Program-made: the position numbers and the translations under genes
Part shown: positions 1-7,073 of the stretch, one piece after another
Numbering within the stretch: position 1 is the first letter of the stretch
How the letters are laid out: every line of letters starts with the position of its first letter
Origin: Candidatus Brocadia sp. WS118
GTDB taxonomy: Bacteria; Planctomycetota; Brocadiia; Brocadiales; Brocadiaceae
Reading direction: 5' to 3'
Length of the DNA stretch: 64,000 nucleotides
Assembly: GCA_007618135.1 (NCBI GenBank)
Contig: PHFX01000001.1
Location: 1-64,000, forward strand
The notes under the pieces: generated by a model
What the model was told of the DNA's origin: nothing
Database searches by the model: none
The model's input: the letters and a program-made list of their open reading frames with translations, nothing else

Positions 1-39
1 CAGGGAAAAAATTATTTGATGAAGTGGAAAACGAGTGGT

Positions 40-90
40 GATTGTGGCTAACTCCAGTCGGGCTACGCCCTCCTTCCGTTAGCCACAATC
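40..90. repeat. attC-like hairpin at the left edge
   Basis: The 13-bp arms at 40-52 and 78-90 (GATTGTGGCTAAC / GTTAGCCACAATC) are perfectly complementary. The loop contains a second small stem (GGGC-tac-GCCC). The AAC...GTT arrangement resembles an integron attC site, but the boxes GGCTAAC and GTTAGCC each differ by one base from the RYYYAAC / GTTRRRY consensus. A plus-strand frame open from base 1 ends with TAA at 49-51 inside the left arm, as cassette genes often do. Only 16 codons of it are visible, so it is not called as a gene. The rest of 91-205 shows nothing recognisable. Confidence 0.5.
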
Positions 91-205
91 AAATTAATCT
101 TAAATTATTATTAATAATACTTGACTGGAATAAACTAGGGGGATTCAGGGGGTTGTTTGGTCGCCATAGTACAAACATTGAAATTCCTTCACATCTTCCA
201 AAATA

Positions 206-982
206 TTACCACGGCTTTAAGGTAAAGAATCCGCGTTCCTTTACCTGATAGTCCTTTGGTGTCTTGGCAAGTTCCACGCACTCGTTTGCCCAGTCCTTGA
301 TAATGTCTTTTGCGTGCCCCCACCAGGTAACGGCCTTCAGGTCAATGATACGCATTTGGGCCTCTTTGCGGTCGGCAAACATGAAGAGCGTTTCGCCGGT
401 TACACTGTCTTTCAGACGACCTTCGATTGCCACGCTTGGCCGCCCACCTGCAGCAGCCGCCCCGCCACCAACTACTATTCCAGCAGGGCCCAAAGCAGGG
501 GCAGCCAGCCTGAGTGCTCCCATCGTTGCCTTGCTCGGCACCAGTTCCACGATAGCCAGTTCAAGTACTACCGTTCGGGGACCTGATGAGCTCACTAATT
601 TCCATCCCGGTCTCTCGTCTTTTTGAAATGCCTCGCAAAAGTTTTCTTCCGTATACTGCGCCAGTTTATGGGCGCTTTCCTCAAGGTCATGATTGCCGGG
701 ATTTGCGGCCTTCCAGCCGGTATTTTCCATGAGATAGTCTGTGTTGACTGGGGCGATTACCATGTAATCATAATCTTCCTTTTGCACGTCCGGCTTCACC
801 CAGACCCTGTCAAAAGGGAATCGCTCTTTCTGTGGCGCCATTTTTTCCGGTTCCTTTATAAATCCGGCATCAGGCGCCGGGGCTGTTTTGCAGCCCAGGG
901 GGATGCTCAGAAGTGTTGCCCCCAATAAAATGCATCCACAGCTCATGGTAATGCGCCTAACCATCGTTTCCCTTCTACCCAT
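206..982 (-). CDS. DUF3313-like outer-membrane lipoprotein
   Basis: Predicted exported lipoprotein of about 258 residues. After a basic N-terminus and a hydrophobic stretch there is a lipobox (IPLGC), then a soluble domain resembling the DUF3313 family: a conserved VWVKPD/YDYMVIAPVNT-type start, an Ala/Gly-rich central segment (LGPAGIVVGGGAAAAGG) and the DSVTGETLFMFADR segment. The family is of unknown function and sits in Gram-negative envelopes. The start at 982 is preferred because AGGAG lies about 9 bases upstream; an upstream ATG at 1027 has no such site, and the ATG at 964 is also possible. It stands alone, with repeat-rich DNA upstream. Confidence 0.8.
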   Translation of the reverse strand: MGRRETMVRRITMSCGCILLGATLLSIPLGCKTAPAPDAGFIKEPEKMAPQKERFPFDRVWVKPDVQKEDYDYMVIAPVNTDYLMENTGWKAANPGNHDLEESAHKLAQYTEENFCEAFQKDERPGWKLVSSSGPRTVVLELAIVELVPSKATMGALRLAAPALGPAGIVVGGGAAAAGGRPSVAIEGRLKDSVTGETLFMFADRKEAQMRIIDLKAVTWWGHAKDIIKDWANECVELAKTPKDYQVKERGFFTLKPW

Positions 983-1096
983 ACTCCTATGCTCCTTTCT
1001 TTTTAAATGAAACTTCAAATTATTCACACAATCCGCAAGGAATCAAAATTGAGATACACCCTGTTGTTTTTGTATTTTGGAAAAACCCATTTCCCA

Positions 1097-1163
1097 GTCA
1101 TTGCGAGGGTTTTGTCCGAAGCAATCTCCATAGTGGGATTGCTTCGCTGTCGCTCGCAATGAC
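1097..1163. repeat. REP-like palindromic pair, family A
   Basis: Two inward-facing units: GTCATTGCGAGGG...GAAGCAATCT at 1097-1127 and ATTGCTTCGCTGTCGCTCGC...GAC ending at 1163. They form a complete palindrome about 67 bp long. The left unit is identical over 31 bases to the reverse complement of the arm at 1717-1747. The same arrangement occurs at 4710-4776, so this is a dispersed REPIN/MITE-like unit rather than a local hairpin. Confidence 0.85.
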
Positions 1164-1221
1164 GATAACGTATGCAGTCACTTTAATAAAACAATACACC
1201 AAATTTAAAAATTCCTTATCT

Positions 1222-1317
1222 GGTTATCCGCTTGATTACTACAACCGCAACATAATATATATTTTTAGTACCTAAGAGTGCTATATTATAGTATAAATTG
1301 CGGTCAAGCGGATAACC
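1222..1317. repeat. long inverted repeat
   Basis: Arms GGTTATCCGCTTGA (1222-1235) and TCAAGCGGATAACC (1304-1317) pair perfectly over 14 bp. An inner pair, ACCGCAA / TTGCGGT, extends the structure. The centre is AT-rich (TATATATTTTTAG). Together with the family A units on either side this fills the 380-bp gap between the DUF3313-like lipoprotein and the GIY-YIG gene. No gene is visible there. Confidence 0.7.
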
Positions 1318-1361
1318 ATTATTCCTTAATTATTTTAGTATTTAAAAAGACACATTCCCTT

Positions 1362-1392
1362 GTCATTGCGAGGGTCTTGTCCGAAGCAATCT
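1362..1392 (+). repeat. family A REP-like unit, left arm of the GIY-YIG element
   Basis: The 31-base unit GTCATTGCGAGGG...GAAGCAATCT matches the reverse complement of 1717-1747 at 30 of 31 positions. Its last base is also part of the stop codon of the minus-strand GIY-YIG gene, so gene and repeat abut exactly. Confidence 0.85.
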
Positions 1393-1679
1393 CATAAACA
1401 ATCATATAAATCCTTCCATCCCGCATTCATTTCATTAATTAATGCTAATTTTTTAGCCCTGGAGCCACCTTTAATTTGCTTCTCTCGGAATATGGCATTT
1501 TTCACATCACGAAATAGTTCATAGTATACTAACTTGGTAACATTATACTTTTTTGTAAATCCTTCTACCTGCTTCTCTTTGTGCACATAGACTCTTCTTT
1601 TGAGATCATTCGTTACCCCCGTATAAAGTACTGTATTGCTTTTATTTGTCATTATGTAAACAGAATATATTGTATCCAT
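1392..1679 (-). CDS. GIY-YIG nuclease family protein
   Basis: Small protein of about 95 residues that is essentially one GIY-YIG domain. It has the VYI and LYTGVT strands of the motif near the N-terminus, the following basic DLKRR helix, and the REKQIKGGSRAKK segment holding the conserved Glu. The family (UPF0213/URI-like) contains predicted DNA endonucleases. The ATG at 1679 is favoured because AAGG lies about 8 bases upstream; the ATG at 1685 is possible. The stop codon TGA at 1392-1394 overlaps the left family A repeat, and the right arm starts about 30 bases upstream of the start. The gene is therefore framed by an inverted repeat, like the cargo of a small mobile unit. The substrate is unknown. 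Confidence 0.85.
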   Translation of the reverse strand: MDTIYSVYIMTNKSNTVLYTGVTNDLKRRVYVHKEKQVEGFTKKYNVTKLVYYELFRDVKNAIFREKQIKGGSRAKKLALINEMNAGWKDLYDCL

Positions 1680-1716
1680 GAGCATTGCCTTGACTGAATC
1701 CAGCGGTTTTAAAAGG

Positions 1717-1747
1717 AGATTGCTTCGGACAAAACCCTCGCAATGAC
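1717..1747 (-). repeat. family A REP-like unit, right arm of the GIY-YIG element
   Basis: Inverted copy of the unit at 1362-1392 (30/31 identity when reverse-complemented). With it, this arm encloses 386 bp carrying only the GIY-YIG gene. Confidence 0.85.
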
Positions 1748-1916
1748 AGTTTTATGCTCACTTATTTCTCATATAACGTTTCAGTAAGGTGTATAAGTAA
1801 AATATTGCCATTGTGAGAATTGGAGCGGTTGCGAAGCGAAACTGAAGCAAACCCGGAGATTCCTCGCTGATACGCTTAGAACAGTCCCCACAATCTCTTA
1901 TTCATTATAGACTTTA

Positions 1917-1948
1917 AGATTGCTTCTGGCTATCACCCGCGCAATGAC
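1917..1948 (-). repeat. single diverged family A REP-like unit
   Basis: AGATTGCTTC...GCAATGAC in the same orientation as 1717-1747 with several internal changes. It lies in the roughly 250-bp gap between the nuclease and patatin genes. A more degenerate match (CATTGTGAGAATTGG...) sits near 1813. Confidence 0.7.
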
Positions 1949-1997
1949 ACTTGCATGTATACTTAATTACTACATTTTTACCACACTTACTAGACCT

Positions 1998-3395
1998 TTA
2001 TTTTAACTCCGCTAAAAGCTGCTGGAATTCCTCTGATTCGGCGAGGATTCGATGGGCGGCGTCACGTAAATCATCGACTTGTTTATCGGACAATTTGAAC
2101 GATGTTGGCATCCCCTTGAAATAGTGGCGTTCCGCCTCATCCCGTAATGCATCAAACTTGACCTCCACGAGATAAAATTTGATATCACCGCATCCGCCAG
2201 GTTCCGTTGATATCGGGCCATCCCCGCACCTGCTCTTCTGAATTTCTTCAGTCCACCTGCGGAAACTCTCCCGCAGCAGCATAACAGTCTCGTAATTATA
2301 TCTCGTAACCGATACGGAAGAATATGCGCCAAACATTGCGGATATCGTAGGCGCCTTCCCCAGGAGACTCCAATGGCTGGGCACCTCCGTCTCCGCATTC
2401 ACAACAACAAAAACCACCTTGCGGGTGTTTTCGAGTTTCAGATATTTCAGCGTATTCCACACACTTCCGAAGGCAAGCACCCTGTCAATGGCTGCCCGCA
2501 GGCCGAGGTTGTCCGAGACGCCGCCATCAACGAGATGGATATATTTATGCTTCGCAACATCCTGATAGACAGCGACATTGCTTATCTGATGAAACGACCG
2601 TGACGAAATATCATGCTCCCTCTGAACTCTCGCTGCTTCTTCAGGGAGGGTAAAACCGCAATTGTTGGAGTAATTGCGAAGGGTGATAGGTGTAAGGACA
2701 ACGGGCACTGCAGATGATGCCGTTACGGCACGCGCAACTGGATAACTGGAAAGATCAGAACAGATGATATCAAATGCATCCTGCTGAAATGCCACTCGTA
2801 TACCCGTTACCATATCCGTTGCGTTAATAAAGACCATAGGGCCTTTGCTTGCTGTCATATCCTGAAAGGTCTTCTTTTCAAAAAGGATCTTATCGTAATA
2901 CTCCGCAGCAAGGTCACTTCGTGAAAAAAATGGAGAGGAGAGGCGCACCCAGTTGTCAGGCCGTATCAAAAACCTTCGCGTAAGCCCACCCTGCACATTC
3001 TTTTTCAGAAATTTTGTCTCGAAATCCTCAAAGATACGATCACCAAAGAGGCCGTAGTACGCAGCAGTGAAACTACCTCCTGACACACCAGAAATGCCGT
3101 CAATCTCATGGAGAAGCATCCGTTTTTGGCCATTCATGGTGACTTCTGTATTTCTCAGTTCTTCAAGGACACCATACGAAAAGGCAGAAGCCCGTGTGCC
3201 TCCACCTGAAAAGCTAAGAAATATGAGCATTTCGTCTGAATTCCCAGGCTGAACCTTAAACTTTCCACGATAGCCACTGTTCGGATCAACCGTTGCGAGT
3301 GGTTTGTTGATAGGATAATGTAGACAACCTGATAGGGAAAAAATTGCAGTTGAAATACTTGTCCAAAGGGTGAAAAGGCGAAATACTTTACTCAT
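1998..3395 (-). CDS. patatin-like phospholipase, lipoprotein
   Basis: Exported lipoprotein of about 465 residues with a hydrophobic leader ending in a lipobox (SLSGC) about 25 residues in. The patatin fold is marked by the glycine-rich oxyanion motif SGGGTRA, the nucleophile elbow GVSGG (GXSXG) and the catalytic Asp motif VDGGVSDN. A serine-aspartate acyl hydrolase acting on membrane lipids at the outer membrane is therefore expected. The start at 3395 (ATG) is chosen because GGAGGG sits 6-7 bases upstream; a GTG one codon earlier is too close. There is no obvious operon partner; repeat-filled gaps lie on both sides. Confidence 0.9.
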   Translation of the reverse strand: MSKVFRLFTLWTSISTAIFSLSGCLHYPINKPLATVDPNSGYRGKFKVQPGNSDEMLIFLSFSGGGTRASAFSYGVLEELRNTEVTMNGQKRMLLHEIDGISGVSGGSFTAAYYGLFGDRIFEDFETKFLKKNVQGGLTRRFLIRPDNWVRLSSPFFSRSDLAAEYYDKILFEKKTFQDMTASKGPMVFINATDMVTGIRVAFQQDAFDIICSDLSSYPVARAVTASSAVPVVLTPITLRNYSNNCGFTLPEEAARVQREHDISSRSFHQISNVAVYQDVAKHKYIHLVDGGVSDNLGLRAAIDRVLAFGSVWNTLKYLKLENTRKVVFVVVNAETEVPSHWSLLGKAPTISAMFGAYSSVSVTRYNYETVMLLRESFRRWTEEIQKSRCGDGPISTEPGGCGDIKFYLVEVKFDALRDEAERHYFKGMPTSFKLSDKQVDDLRDAAHRILAESEEFQQLLAELK

Positions 3396-3463
3396 CACAG
3401 CCCTCCTCTGATTTCATGGTGATAATTTTTGGGCAATATTATTGTTTATTAAGATTATGAATC

Positions 3464-3549
3464 AGGCCTTCGGCGGCTTTCCCCCCTGTTTCCCCCCGTA
3501 AACGGGGGGATTATGGGGGGTAATTGAAATTCCTGTACATAAATTAGGC
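3464..3549. repeat. C/G-run hairpin plus flanking repeat, copy 1
   Basis: The C-run CCCCCCGTAAACGGGGGG forms a hairpin (3491-3509 region). It is followed by TAATTGAAATTCCTGTACAT and AAATTAGGCCTTCGG. The same composite, in the same order, occurs near 6156-6270. Confidence 0.75.
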
Positions 3550-3600
3550 CTTCGGTGACTTATTTAAAGAGAACATCGAACCGCAGAACAAGGAATTTAG

Positions 3601-3627
3601 CAGGGACACGGTGCTCCGTGTCCCTAC
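3601..3627. repeat. hairpin ending in CTAC (stem GGGACACGG)
   Basis: GGGACACGG / CCGTGTCCC pair across a 4-base loop, and the element ends in CTAC. It belongs to a group of hairpins in this region with different stems but similar ends. Confidence 0.6.
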
Positions 3628-3676
3628 TTCATCATTCAACATTCCTTGTTCGATATTTGGCGTACTGCTTTTCACT

Positions 3677-3703
3677 GTAAAGCGACGAGGCTCGTCGCTC
3701 TAC
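3677..3703. repeat. hairpin ending in CTAC (stem AGCGACGAG), copy 1
   Basis: GTAAAGCGACGAG / CTCGTCGCTCTAC. Compared with the copy at 6000-6026, one stem pair changes from G-C to C-G, so pairing is kept by compensatory substitution. Confidence 0.65.
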
Positions 3704-3735
3704 AACCGCAACTTTGAAATTTCGTAATAATTAAG

Positions 3736-3805
3736 CAGGGGCGAAGCATTTGCTGGCTTGTGTAGGAACGCATGTATACCACCGATAGCAAATGCTTCTC
3801 CCCTA
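3736..3805. repeat. 70-bp palindromic element, family B, copy 1
   Basis: Terminal arms AGGGGCGAAGCATTTGC and GCAAATGCTTCTCCCCT enclose about 35 variable bases. Further copies lie at 4920-4991 and 7131-7200. No open frame runs through the unit, so it is a MITE/REPIN-like non-coding element. Confidence 0.8.
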
Positions 3806-3884
3806 CCCTGCGCGGTAAACAGGCGCTAAAAATGACAAAGTCCACATCATCGCCTGATGCCGTTACTACCGTCCTGCGGGTTTT

Positions 3885-4649
3885 CTAATCAATCCAGCCC
3901 TGTTCCTCGAATCGTGTCTTGAGGTGGTCAGCAATTTCTTTGGCGGCCTGCTTGGCCCGGCCTCCGATCTTGGCTTTGCCGCTCGCCTCTCCGTACACCT
4001 TCATACCACCACTGACGATGAGTCCAGCAGGGTTGGCAGTGGCAATAAAGGCGGCAGCCCCCAAAGCCGCCCCGGGGCCTTTACTGCCGCCGGCGTCCAC
4101 GGTGCCTGATCCAAGTTTCTGCAGCCCCTGAGCCGTTACCTGATAGCCTTCTGCCGCTACCTGCAACTTGGATGAGCCTGAGCCAAATCCAATAGTCATG
4201 CGTTTGGCGGCACTGCCCTCGCTCATCGTGAGAAGATAGCCCCGGATCAGAATGTCGTTGATTTCAGGCATCGTTTCCTTGCCAGCCCGCACTGCTGGCA
4301 TTCCCATACCGAGAATCTCCTCTACCAACTGTGTCGCAATTTCAGCCCCTATCTGGCGACCGGTCTCGATCTCCTCAGCGGTTTGGGGCGCTTCATGCTC
4401 GTCATACTCTCCAGCAACCGAGGAATCCATGGGGACATCTCCGGACGAGGCGACAAAATCATACACCAGGATGTGATCAGGCCGGGGAAGCTTTCCGTGC
4501 ACGAGCTGTTCGTTGGTGATCTTGGTGGAGGCACACCCGGCAAGAAATGCCAGGGCGAACAGACCCGCCACGACAACAGGCATTTTTTTTCGAAGTACCG
4601 AGTTATGCGGCAGGTGGTCATGTGCACTGTTTTTGTTTTGATTATTCAT
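3885..4649 (-). CDS. DUF4410-like lipoprotein
   Basis: Predicted lipoprotein of about 254 residues: hydrophobic leader and lipobox (LAGC) near residue 40, then a domain resembling DUF4410. That domain begins with an ILVYDF strand after a short PRPDHI linker, continues with IGAEIATQLVEEILGMG, and carries a repeated Gly/Ser segment (GFGSGSSKLQVAAEGYQ). The Ala/Gly-rich C-terminal half (GPGAALGAAAFIATANPAG) could insert in or lie against a membrane. Function is unknown. The start at 4649 has AAAGGAAAA upstream; the longer frame to 4703 is unlikely. It has the same organisation (lipobox plus Ala/Gly insert) as the DUF3313-like protein at 206-982. Confidence 0.75.
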   Translation of the reverse strand: MNNQNKNSAHDHLPHNSVLRKKMPVVVAGLFALAFLAGCASTKITNEQLVHGKLPRPDHILVYDFVASSGDVPMDSSVAGEYDEHEAPQTAEEIETGRQIGAEIATQLVEEILGMGMPAVRAGKETMPEINDILIRGYLLTMSEGSAAKRMTIGFGSGSSKLQVAAEGYQVTAQGLQKLGSGTVDAGGSKGPGAALGAAAFIATANPAGLIVSGGMKVYGEASGKAKIGGRAKQAAKEIADHLKTRFEEQGWID

Positions 4650-4709
4650 GACTGTTTTCCTTTCGTTTTGGTTGTATTGTAAACGTACTAAATAATTTAA
4701 CATGAATCC

Positions 4710-4776
4710 GTCATTGCGAGGAGGAACGACGAAGCAATCTCAAGACAGGGATTGCTTCGCTGTCGCTCGCAATGAC
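4710..4776. repeat. REP-like palindromic pair, family A, second complete copy
   Basis: GTCATTGCGAGG...GAAGCAATCT followed by GGATTGCTTCGCTGTCGCTCGCAATGAC: the same inward-facing pair, at the same total length, as 1097-1163. The right half is identical over its 20-plus central bases. It lies in the intergenic gap upstream of the DUF4410-like gene. Confidence 0.85.
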
Positions 4777-4919
4777 AACTTTCTTTAAGCAGTTATCGAG
4801 AATCCTATGACACACCGCTCTTTGATACTTATGCCATAGGGACGAAAACCATTTTTTGCCATTTCTTGTTACCCTCTCCTTTCTTCCAGGTCTTTGACTG
4901 TAGTGTTTGAAGTCATATG

Positions 4920-4991
4920 CAGGGGCGAAGCATTTGCTGCTCAGGATATGAGACGGACTTCAAAGTTAATATCAACAAATGCTTCGCCCCT
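4920..4991. repeat. 70-bp palindromic element, family B, copy 2
   Basis: CAGGGGCGAAGCATTTGC at the left and CAAATGCTTCGCCCCT at the right, with an unrelated central sequence of about 38 bases, in the gap between two minus-strand genes. Confidence 0.8.
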
Positions 4992-5021
4992 ACAAAATGT
5001 CAAAATTATCTTTGGATGATA

Positions 5022-5456
5022 CTAACGGGGTATACAGGCGCCAAAGATGACAAAGCCCACATCATCGCCTGATGCCGTTACTACAGCCCTGCCTGTGTCC
5101 TCTGAAATTGAAGCCGTCCAGCCCACACCATCACGGACATTTTCGATACCATCATCAGCCCCCTGCAGGATTAATTTTCCATCGATATGTTCCAGCCGCT
5201 TGATTACGGAATCGCGTCTGCCGGGAATCGTGGGGAAAGGGCTAATCGTCATTTTCTTACAATCAACGATGAGAAAGTTCGGTACCTGCATTTCCTCTGA
5301 CGTTACTATGCGGGATTCACCGTTTGGTTCGCACTCAAGAATGGTTTTTACCGAAAAGATTAACGGTTTTGATCCGTCATAATCGCCCGCATAGGAAAGC
5401 GTTGAAACAAGACATGCAAATACAAAAGTCACCATAATTAATTTTTGTGTTTTCAT
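5022..5456 (-). CDS. small exported protein of unknown function
   Basis: Predicted secreted protein of 144 residues with a classical signal peptide (MKTQKLIMVTFVFACLV, cleavage after LSYA). The mature part has two widely separated cysteine positions (CEPNGES, VDCKKMTI) and a C-terminal GACIPR, so a disulphide is possible. The middle (HIDGKLILQGADDG, SGDDVGFVIFGAC) looks like a beta-rich small domain. I do not recognise the family. The start at 5456 follows GGAG at good distance; the ATG at 5468 lacks one. It directly follows the glycine-zipper gene (15-base gap), so the two are probably co-transcribed. Confidence 0.7.
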   Translation of the reverse strand: MKTQKLIMVTFVFACLVSTLSYAGDYDGSKPLIFSVKTILECEPNGESRIVTSEEMQVPNFLIVDCKKMTISPFPTIPGRRDSVIKRLEHIDGKLILQGADDGIENVRDGVGWTASISEDTGRAVVTASGDDVGFVIFGACIPR

Positions 5457-5471
5457 TGTTTTCTCCATTCT

Positions 5472-5930
5472 TTATTTTACCGTATATCCTTTTGCCTCAA
5501 GACACGCGCCGTATGCGCGGTTATATTCGCTGATTCTCTGATTCGTTTGAGACACCTGCTGCTGCTGTACCTGCTCAGCCTCCCTTCTCTGTCTATGGCC
5601 CCTTAGACCACCAAAAGCTGCCCCAACGGCAGCGCCCTTGCCTGCATCTCCCGCAATGGCGCCAATACCTGCACCAACCGCTGCGCCTCTCGCCGCTCCT
5701 CTTACGGTACTCCCCTGGCTCCCAGCCGGTTGCTGTGAAGCAGCGGAGGCAACCATGGGGTCAACTCCCGTCTGCTGCTTTGCCCAGGAATAACAGTCAA
5801 ATTTGTCCTTTTCCATCTGCTCCTGGCTCTGGCCTTTTGCAGGGTAAATAATCAGGTTCTGGGCCAGAACCGGGATTGTTGTGCCTAATGTTACGAATAA
5901 TATACACCCGAAACAAACTATTCTCTTCAT
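5472..5930 (-). CDS. glycine-zipper exported protein
   Basis: Exported protein of 152 residues: signal peptide to about residue 23 (PVLAQ), a short polar region with YSWAKQQTGVDP, then a Gly/Ala zipper (GAAVGAGIGAIAGDAGKG and GAAVGAAFGG, residues about 80-110). A Gln-rich linker (QVQQQQVSQ) follows, and a C-terminal CLEAKGYTV segment common in small YMGG-like/glycine-zipper envelope proteins. Such zippers pack as membrane-inserting helical hairpins in outer-membrane proteins of the OmpA/SlyB/Rcs type. It is first in a two-gene unit with the small exported protein downstream. Confidence 0.75.
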   Translation of the reverse strand: MKRIVCFGCILFVTLGTTIPVLAQNLIIYPAKGQSQEQMEKDKFDCYSWAKQQTGVDPMVASAASQQPAGSQGSTVRGAARGAAVGAGIGAIAGDAGKGAAVGAAFGGLRGHRQRREAEQVQQQQVSQTNQRISEYNRAYGACLEAKGYTVK

Positions 5931-5999
5931 GGTTTTTCTCCTTTCATGAAACCTTTTTGATTAAGCTGCCTTTGGCAGCGACTTTAAGCTCCCCTCATT

Positions 6000-6026
6000 G
6001 TAAAGCGACCAGACTGGTCGCTCTAC
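6000..6026. repeat. hairpin ending in CTAC (stem AGCGACCAG), copy 2
   Basis: GTAAAGCGACCAG-A-CTGGTCGCTCTAC; partner of 3677-3703 with a compensated stem substitution. Confidence 0.65.
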
Positions 6027-6077
6027 ATGGGCCAGGGTGTGTTATGGCATTGTGTACACACCTCTTAATCCCATAAG

Positions 6078-6133
6078 GTAGGTCAACCGTCCTCGGTTGA
6101 CATCATAATGACAAGCGGGGACGCTTGTCCTAC
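6078..6133. repeat. double hairpin with GTAG...CTAC ends
   Basis: Two consecutive perfect 8-bp stems: GTCAACCG/CGGTTGAC (6082-6101) and GACAAGCG/CGCTTGTC (6110-6129). The whole is bounded by GTAG at 6078 and CTAC ending at 6133, which can also pair. Confidence 0.6.
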
Positions 6134-6155
6134 CGATAGAGGGAATTACAAAAGA

Positions 6156-6270
6156 TTGAAATTCCTGTACATTATATTAGACCTTCGGTTACTTTCCCCC
6201 CTGTTTCCCCCCGTAAACGGGGGGATTATGGTGGGGGGGGTAATTGAAATTCCTATACACTAAATTAGGC
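6156..6270. repeat. C/G-run hairpin with direct repeats, copy 2
   Basis: ATTGAAATTCCTGTACAT...ATTAGACCTTCGG, then CCCCCCGTAAACGGGGGG and a run of G, then a second ATTGAAATTCCTATACAC...AAATTAGGC. Compared with 3464-3549 the flanking unit is present on both sides of the C/G hairpin here. It lies in the gap between the PqiC-like gene and the glycine-zipper gene. Confidence 0.75.
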
Positions 6271-6293
6271 AAATCCTTTCTTGTAACACACGA

Positions 6294-6905
6294 CTATTTT
6301 AACTTCTCAATCGCTGATGCGATTTCCCGGCTTAATCCTTCAAACGTCCGGCTCATGGCTGCTACGATCATACCATAACTATTTTCATTTACTGTTTCCG
6401 TAAATTCAGAGGTACGGGTTATGTACTCCTTTTTACCGCGGTCACCTAATATTGTCCAGTGCGCCTTCATGGTAACAGCATCACCGGGTATAACGTCTAA
6501 ACGGATTATCTCAACATGGAGCCAGTAATTGACCGCATCGTCAGGCATCCACGGATGGGCAAAGACGCGGGCGGTCGAGAGCAGGAGAGAGAGGTTTTCG
6601 GCAAGCACCAAGGATATATTTTCTTTGAGAGAGCCTGCCCACCGGTTAAACTCGTCAACCTTCAGTTCACTGCGGCTGCTCCGGATTACGATTTGCGCCC
6701 TGTCTAAATAGTCAGGGATTTCGATGGAGCCGATTCCTATCGTAACCTGCTGCATTGCATCTGAACCCTTCTGCTGTGTCTCCTGCTTTTCCATGGAATT
6801 CAGGACATAAAAGTTTGACGGCGGGGTGCTCGCGCACCCAAGAATGAGCGTAAGCGCGCCTATCAGGATGAAACGAGCAAGAAATGAACCAGCATAATTT
6901 TTCAT
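6294..6905 (-). CDS. PqiC-like (DUF330/YmbA) lipoprotein component of MCE transport
   Basis: Lipoprotein of 203 residues with lipobox LILGC near residue 24, followed by the family signature STPPSNFYVLNSM. The rest matches the ABC-transport auxiliary/PqiC fold: IGIGSIEIPDYLDRAQIVIR, then FNRWAGSLKENISLVLAENL and a late NYWLHVEIIRLDV strand. In proteobacteria PqiC is the outer-membrane lipoprotein partner of an MCE protein in lipid traffic. It lies downstream of mlaE-mlaF-mlaD in the same orientation, separated by a roughly 390-bp repeat-rich gap. It probably serves this transporter even if transcribed separately. Confidence 0.85.
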   Translation of the reverse strand: MKNYAGSFLARFILIGALTLILGCASTPPSNFYVLNSMEKQETQQKGSDAMQQVTIGIGSIEIPDYLDRAQIVIRSSRSELKVDEFNRWAGSLKENISLVLAENLSLLLSTARVFAHPWMPDDAVNYWLHVEIIRLDVIPGDAVTMKAHWTILGDRGKKEYITRTSEFTETVNENSYGMIVAAMSRTFEGLSREIASAIEKLK

Positions 6906-6943
6906 TGGGAAACTCCTCCCTATAAAACCATGTTGTCAATAAG

Positions 6944-6975
6944 AGATTGCTTCGGGCTATCGCCCTTGCAATGAC
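6944..6975 (-). repeat. single family A REP-like unit
   Basis: AGATTGCTTCGGGCTATCGCCCTTGCAATGAC, most similar to the diverged unit at 1917-1948 (both carry GGCTATC..CC in the middle). It lies just upstream of the PqiC-like gene. Confidence 0.7.
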
Positions 6976-6989
6976 ACGTTCAGAGAAAC

Positions 6990-7042
6990 CCCAAACTCCC
7001 GTTTGGGAGTGTAATGAATGAGTAACTCAGTTTTTCTGCAAA
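6990..7042. repeat. dispersed repeat, family E, copy 1
   Basis: CCAAACTCCCGTTTGGGAG hairpin followed by TGTAATGAATGAGTAACTCAG. It is matched with few changes at 27890-27940. Confidence 0.65.
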
Positions 7043-7073
7043 TGTGTAAGACAAAATTAGTAACATAATATTC

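Noticed and set aside
264-626. Plus-strand frame opposite the DUF3313-like gene
   Set aside because: It is an antisense shadow: low-complexity Ala/Pro product, no start signal, and the minus strand has a lipobox and family pattern.
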